Assembly (NCBI GenBank): GCA_947455935.1
Contig: CANGPV010000011.1
Coordinates: 1 to 37,852 of the forward strand
Source of the DNA: Comamonadaceae bacterium
GTDB taxonomy: Bacteria > Pseudomonadota > Gammaproteobacteria > Burkholderiales > Burkholderiaceae_C
Direction of reading: 5' to 3'
Length of the DNA stretch: 37,852 nucleotides
Positions within the stretch are counted from its first letter, which is position 1; each line of letters starts with the position of its first letter. The translations under genes and the position numbers were made by a program. The notes beneath the pieces are model-generated. The model did not search any database. It was not told the origin of the DNA and saw nothing but the letters and a program-made list of their open reading frames with translations. This document shows, piece by piece, positions 34,598 through 37,852 of the stretch.

Positions 34598-35653
34598 ATG
34601 AAGCACCTTGAACTCTTGCCACCCGAGGGATCGTTACGAGCCATGGACAACGATTTCTATGGCATGGTGGGCGGTGGTGCGCGCTTGCGCTTGCTGGAGG
34701 TATTCATCGATTTGCAAATTCCTGAACTCTTGGGTTACCGCGGCCCATTGCCAGCCCAACAAATTTGCGCCTTGTTGGGCTTGAACCTGCACCGTGGTTG
34801 GAAGTTTTTGCATTTACTGGCTTTATCAGGCTTGCTGGAGGAAAGCAACGGTGTGTACAGCGGCGATGAAACCTTGTTTGGTCTGTCGGCTAACGCAACT
34901 TACTATTTCGGCCCTACAGGTACCGAAGGTTTTTTCTACCGCGATTTGGTGGCATTTTGGAAAAAAGTCGCCAACTTGTCACTGATCGATGTGCTGCGTG
35001 GCGCACCCGTTCCAGAGGGTATTCATTGGCCTTATGCCACCCCCGATTCGGTTGCCCATTTCGAGTATTACTGGATGCGCTTAACCGCTGCAGGCAGCAT
35101 TGATACCCTGTTGCAATCGCAAGCAGTGGTGAATGCGCACCAGTTGCTTGATATTGGCGGGGGAGACGGCACTGTGGGCTGCGCTTTGTGCAGTGCATAC
35201 CCAGATTTACAAGTGACGGTATTCAACTTACCTGTATCGGCTGAATTAGCCCGAACACATATTGCAGAACGACACATGATTGACCGAGTGCAGGTACACG
35301 AAGGCGATTTTTTCAAAGATGAATTTCCTACGGGCTTTGACCATGTGCTGTTTAACCGTACCTTGGCCGACTGGCAACCGACTGTTTGCAAAATGCTGTT
35401 TGACAAAGTTCGACGCTCTATGGCGCCTGGAGGAAAGTTGGTCATCAACGAAGCCATGTTGGAAGGCAACACCGACTTCACCCTCGCTTGGGAGTTTCGC
35501 TATATCTTTTATGACGCGTATGGAAGAGCGCTTTTTAAGCCCTTATCTGTCTACAAGCAATTATTAGAAGATGCAGGCTTTCGCATCACCAAAGTCACCC
35601 CTATGCGTCACGAGGCTTTTTACTCCGTGATTGAAGCAGAGGCTGTGCATTAA
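34598..35653 (+). CDS. SAM-dependent O-methyltransferase (Methyltransf_2 type)
   Basis: The 351-residue protein has the plant/HIOMT-like layout: an N-terminal winged-helix dimerisation domain (ARLRLLEVFIDLQIPELL) and a C-terminal Rossmann methyltransferase with the SAM loop LLDIGGGDGT near residue 184, VTVFNLP as the acidic strand region and a HEGDFF segment. The family usually methylates hydroxyl groups of small aromatic or polyketide-like molecules; a His general base is not obvious here, the NRTLADW loop replacing the usual LH-x-W-x-D. It is the last gene of the operon, 12 bases after the sirtuin. The ATG at 34598 is preferred over the TTG at 34589. Stop overlaps that of the opposite gene. 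Confidence 0.85.
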   Translation: MKHLELLPPEGSLRAMDNDFYGMVGGGARLRLLEVFIDLQIPELLGYRGPLPAQQICALLGLNLHRGWKFLHLLALSGLLEESNGVYSGDETLFGLSANATYYFGPTGTEGFFYRDLVAFWKKVANLSLIDVLRGAPVPEGIHWPYATPDSVAHFEYYWMRLTAAGSIDTLLQSQAVVNAHQLLDIGGGDGTVGCALCSAYPDLQVTVFNLPVSAELARTHIAERHMIDRVQVHEGDFFKDEFPTGFDHVLFNRTLADWQPTVCKMLFDKVRRSMAPGGKLVINEAMLEGNTDFTLAWEFRYIFYDAYGRALFKPLSVYKQLLEDAGFRITKVTPMRHEAFYSVIEAEAVH

Positions 35654-36453
35654 GCCACCATCAAGGCATCGTCAAATATCGCTACCGCACGGGTCCATCC
35701 CGCTGAAGCACCACGTATCTTGTGGGGAAAACAGCTGATGTAAAACCCGCTGGCGGGCAGTACTTCTAAGTTGTGCAATTTCTCTAAGTGGCAATAGCCA
35801 ATATCTCGACCCGCCTTATGGCCTTCCCATATCAGCGAGGCATTGCCTGTCTCGGCGTATTTTTGCGCAGTGTGTACAAACGGCGCATCCCAACTCCAAG
35901 CGTCGGTACCGGTTAAGCGCACACCCCGCTCGAGCAAATACATGGTTGCCTCGTAGCCCATGCCGCAACCTGTCGCCACGTAATCGGGTTGACCGTAACG
36001 CTTACCCGCGGCAGTGTTGACCACCACAATTTCCAGAGGACTGAGTGTGTGCTGAATCCGTTGAAGCTCGGCTTCTACTTCCTTGGCCGTCACCACATGG
36101 CCATTGGGCAAATGACGAAAGTCAAGCTTGACACCGGGCTGGAAGCACCACTCCAAGGGCACCTCGTCAATGGTGATGGCAGGTTGGGCTTCTCCGCTGG
36201 CCTTGTCCATGGTGGAGTGGTAGTGGTAAGGCGCATCCAAGTGCGTACCGTTGTGGGTACACAGTTTGACGAACTCCACCGCCCATCCCTCACCATCGGG
36301 CAGGTCTTCTTTTTTCAAGCCGGGAAAAAACGGCTCGATTTGTGACACCGTGTTTTGGTGTGTGAGGTATTCAATCTGCGGCGCATACGCAGGAGGGTCG
36401 CTGACCACATCGTTTTCAAGGTAAATGGAGATATCAACAAAACGACGTGGCAT
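35650..36453 (-). CDS. Cyclase family protein (kynurenine formamidase-like metal hydrolase)
   Basis: The 267-residue protein belongs to the PF04199 cyclase/KynB superfamily, Mn/Zn-dependent hydrolases of amides or lactones. The diagnostic metal site HNGTHLDAPYHYH is at about residue 67, and later GTDAWSWD and CFPHKI fit the family. KynB itself is shorter (about 210 residues), so another substrate, such as an isatin-like lactam or a catabolic cyclic amide, is likely. AAGGGG is six bases before the ATG. It follows the thiolase across 31 bases and so is probably in its transcript, hinting at a breakdown pathway. Confidence 0.85.
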   Translation of the reverse strand: MPRRFVDISIYLENDVVSDPPAYAPQIEYLTHQNTVSQIEPFFPGLKKEDLPDGEGWAVEFVKLCTHNGTHLDAPYHYHSTMDKASGEAQPAITIDEVPLEWCFQPGVKLDFRHLPNGHVVTAKEVEAELQRIQHTLSPLEIVVVNTAAGKRYGQPDYVATGCGMGYEATMYLLERGVRLTGTDAWSWDAPFVHTAQKYAETGNASLIWEGHKAGRDIGYCHLEKLHNLEVLPASGFYISCFPHKIRGASAGWTRAVAIFDDALMVA

Positions 36454-36484
36454 GGCAAACCCCTTTATTCAAATGTTGGCGACT

Positions 36485-37669
36485 TCAAGCAACCTCAAAC
36501 AAACCTGCCGCACCCATGCCGCCGCCTACACACATGGTCACGACCACATATTTGACGCCACGGCGTTTGCCTTCAATCAAAGCGTGACCTACCAAACGTG
36601 CGCCCGTCATGCCATAGGGATGACCGATGGAGATGCTGCCACCGTTGACGTTGTAGATGTCGGGGTTGATACCCAATTGATCGCGGCAGTAAATGGCTTG
36701 GCAGGCAAACGCTTCGTTCAATTCCCACAAACCAATATCGTCAATCTTCAAACCATGCTGCTTGAGCAATTTGGGCACGGCGTAAATGGGACCTATGCCC
36801 ATTTCTTCGGGGGCACAACCGGCCACAGTCATGCCGCGGTAAATACCCAAAGCTTGCAAGCCACGGCGTTGTGCCAAACCCGCATCCATCACCACGCAAG
36901 CACTGGCGCCATCGGACAACTGGCTGGCGTTGCCAGCAGTGACCACGCCCCCTTCAATGACGGGCTTGAGCGAAGTCAAACCTTCCAGCACTGTGTCAGG
37001 ACGGTTGCTCTCGTCTTTGTTCAGCACCACGTCTTTGTAACTGATGACGCCGGTGGCTTTGTCGGCCACGGCCATCTGGGTTGAAAATGACACAATCTCT
37101 TGGTCAAACCGACCCGCTTGTTGTGCTGCCGCTGTGCGCTGTTGCGACTGCAAGGCATACAGGTCTTGTGCTTCACGGCTGATGCTGTACTTGCGAGAAA
37201 CAAACTCAGCGGTTTGCAGCATGGGCATGTACACATGGGGAACGCGTTGTTCAAGTGCTGCGTCTTTTCCTGCCATGGCGCTTTCGAAATAGGCCTTTTG
37301 CTCAGCGGTGATGTTTTCTTGACCACCGGCCACCACCACCTGCATGCCATCGACCATCACTTGTTTGGCAGCCGTGGCAATCGCCATCAAACCGGACGCA
37401 CATTGGCGGTCCATGGTTTGACCTGGCGCCGTCACCGGCAAGCCTGCAGCCAAAGCGGCGTTTCTTGCCAAATTCATGCCTGCCGTACCGGAGGTGAGCA
37501 CGGTGCCCATGACCACGTCTTCCACTTCCGAGCCTTCAATGCCAGCACGTTGCACAGCTTGGGCAATGACGTGGCCCAACAGACTGGGCGACTTGGTGTG
37601 GTTCAAAGAGCCTTTGAAGGCTCGGCCAATGCCGGTGCGGGCGGTAGACACGATGACAGCTTCTCTCAT
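36485..37669 (-). CDS. Acetyl-CoA C-acyltransferase (thiolase)
   Basis: Thiolases cleave 3-ketoacyl-CoA with CoA or condense two acyl-CoA units. The 394-residue protein has nucleophile Cys90 in [17 protein letters not shown], the catalytic His in [10 protein letters not shown] and the second Cys in [13 protein letters not shown], so all catalytic parts are present. Length is standard (390-400). ATG at 37669 starts [12 protein letters not shown] as in the family; the TTG at 37687 adds six residues without a good ribosome site. Whether it is biosynthetic (phaA/atoB) or beta-oxidative (fadA-like) cannot be told. It lies 37 bases after livG. Confidence 0.93.
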   Translation of the reverse strand: MREAVIVSTARTGIGRAFKGSLNHTKSPSLLGHVIAQAVQRAGIEGSEVEDVVMGTVLTSGTAGMNLARNAALAAGLPVTAPGQTMDRQCASGLMAIATAAKQVMVDGMQVVVAGGQENITAEQKAYFESAMAGKDAALEQRVPHVYMPMLQTAEFVSRKYSISREAQDLYALQSQQRTAAAQQAGRFDQEIVSFSTQMAVADKATGVISYKDVVLNKDESNRPDTVLEGLTSLKPVIEGGVVTAGNASQLSDGASACVVMDAGLAQRRGLQALGIYRGMTVAGCAPEEMGIGPIYAVPKLLKQHGLKIDDIGLWELNEAFACQAIYCRDQLGINPDIYNVNGGSISIGHPYGMTGARLVGHALIEGKRRGVKYVVVTMCVGGGMGAAGLFEVA

Positions 37670-37706
37670 GGGTAGGTATCCGATCAAAAAATAAAAAAAA
37701 GAAGAA

Positions 37707-37852
37707 TCAGTGCTCAGCGCCTAAATAGGCGGCGATCACAGCGGGGTCGTTTTGGACTTGTTGGGGGGGGCCTTCGGCAATTTTTCGACCGAAGTCCAGC
37801 ACCACGATCTTGTCGGACAAATCCATCACCACAGGAATGTCATGCTCGACGA
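37707..37852 (-). CDS. livG: Branched-chain amino acid ABC transporter ATP-binding protein, 3' end only
   Basis: The last 47 residues of an ABC ATPase are present, the gene beginning beyond the window. [21 protein letters not shown] with IAEG and the end [10 protein letters not shown] is the switch-His and C-terminal signature of LivG, the ATPase of the LIV amino-acid importer. A transporter next to a thiolase and cyclase suggests the adjoining genes handle an imported organic or amino acid. A run of eight Cs lies inside the coding strand. Confidence 0.85.
   Translation of the reverse strand, partial: VEHDIPVVMDLSDKIVVLDFGRKIAEGPPQQVQNDPAVIAAYLGAEH
37763..37770. repeat. Eight-base G/C homopolymer inside livG
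   Basis: Eight consecutive G bases (C on the coding strand) fall in the Gly-Pro-Pro codons near the end of livG. Such a run is prone to slippage, which would change the last 25 or so residues. It could also be a sequencing artefact point; the frame is intact here. Confidence 0.6.

Noticed and set aside
37719-37732. CGCCTA-AA-TAGGCG palindrome near the livG stop considered as a terminator
   Set aside because: The loop is only two bases and it lies within the coding sequence before the stop.

Overview
The window reads as chromosomal DNA from a betaproteobacterium of order Burkholderiales, most likely Comamonadaceae-like (Limnohabitans / Rhodoferax / Hydrogenophaga type). This rests on the conserved order pheA-tyrA-aroA/cmk-rpsA-ihfB-lapA-lapB-heptose kinase-rfaD, on the fused aroA-cmk gene, and on frequent ATGA stop/start overlaps with moderately high GC. 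No rRNA, tRNA, CRISPR array, insertion sequence or prophage gene was seen. Coding density is very high: the longest stretch without a gene is about 210 bases.

Region 1 (1-9258, + strand) is housekeeping: the end of prephenate dehydratase, prephenate dehydrogenase, a 662-residue EPSP synthase-cytidylate kinase fusion, ribosomal protein S1 behind a hairpin-rich leader, IHF beta, the LPS-assembly pair LapA/LapB, two ADP-heptose enzymes, and a small exported ComEA-like helix-hairpin-helix protein. Region 2 (9307-18025) is a complete recC-recB-recD operon joined by ATGA overlaps.

Region 3 (18083-23178, + strand) is a compact accessory string: two short exported proteins of the surface-adhesin E type flanking a DUF442 phosphatase-like protein, a LapD/MoxY-type sensor kinase with its NarL-type regulator, and a short-chain dehydrogenase; a pirin closes it. 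A small membrane protein on the minus strand (23175-23597) meets pirin tail to tail.

Region 4 (23807-35653, + strand) is the most unusual part. It looks like one operon of nine genes, most of them overlapping or nearly touching, behind a plausible sigma-70 promoter. In order they are: an exported TPR protein with an internal duplication; a PqqD-like peptide-recognition protein; a protein with two complete ATP-grasp domains; a LysA-fold PLP decarboxylase whose N-terminal extension carries a YxxPxL motif like those bound by PqqD-type recognition domains; a urea-transporter-like membrane domain fused to a sirtuin; an exported anchored protein; a YHYH-domain protein with a collagen-like tail; a second, different sirtuin; and a SAM O-methyltransferase. 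I infer a biosynthetic or peptide/amino-acid modification system with envelope components. The product is unknown and no product is claimed.

Region 5 (35650-37852, - strand) runs livG (end only), a thiolase and a cyclase-family hydrolase, pointing to amino-acid or acyl-CoA catabolism. Its last gene converges on the methyltransferase with overlapping stop codons.
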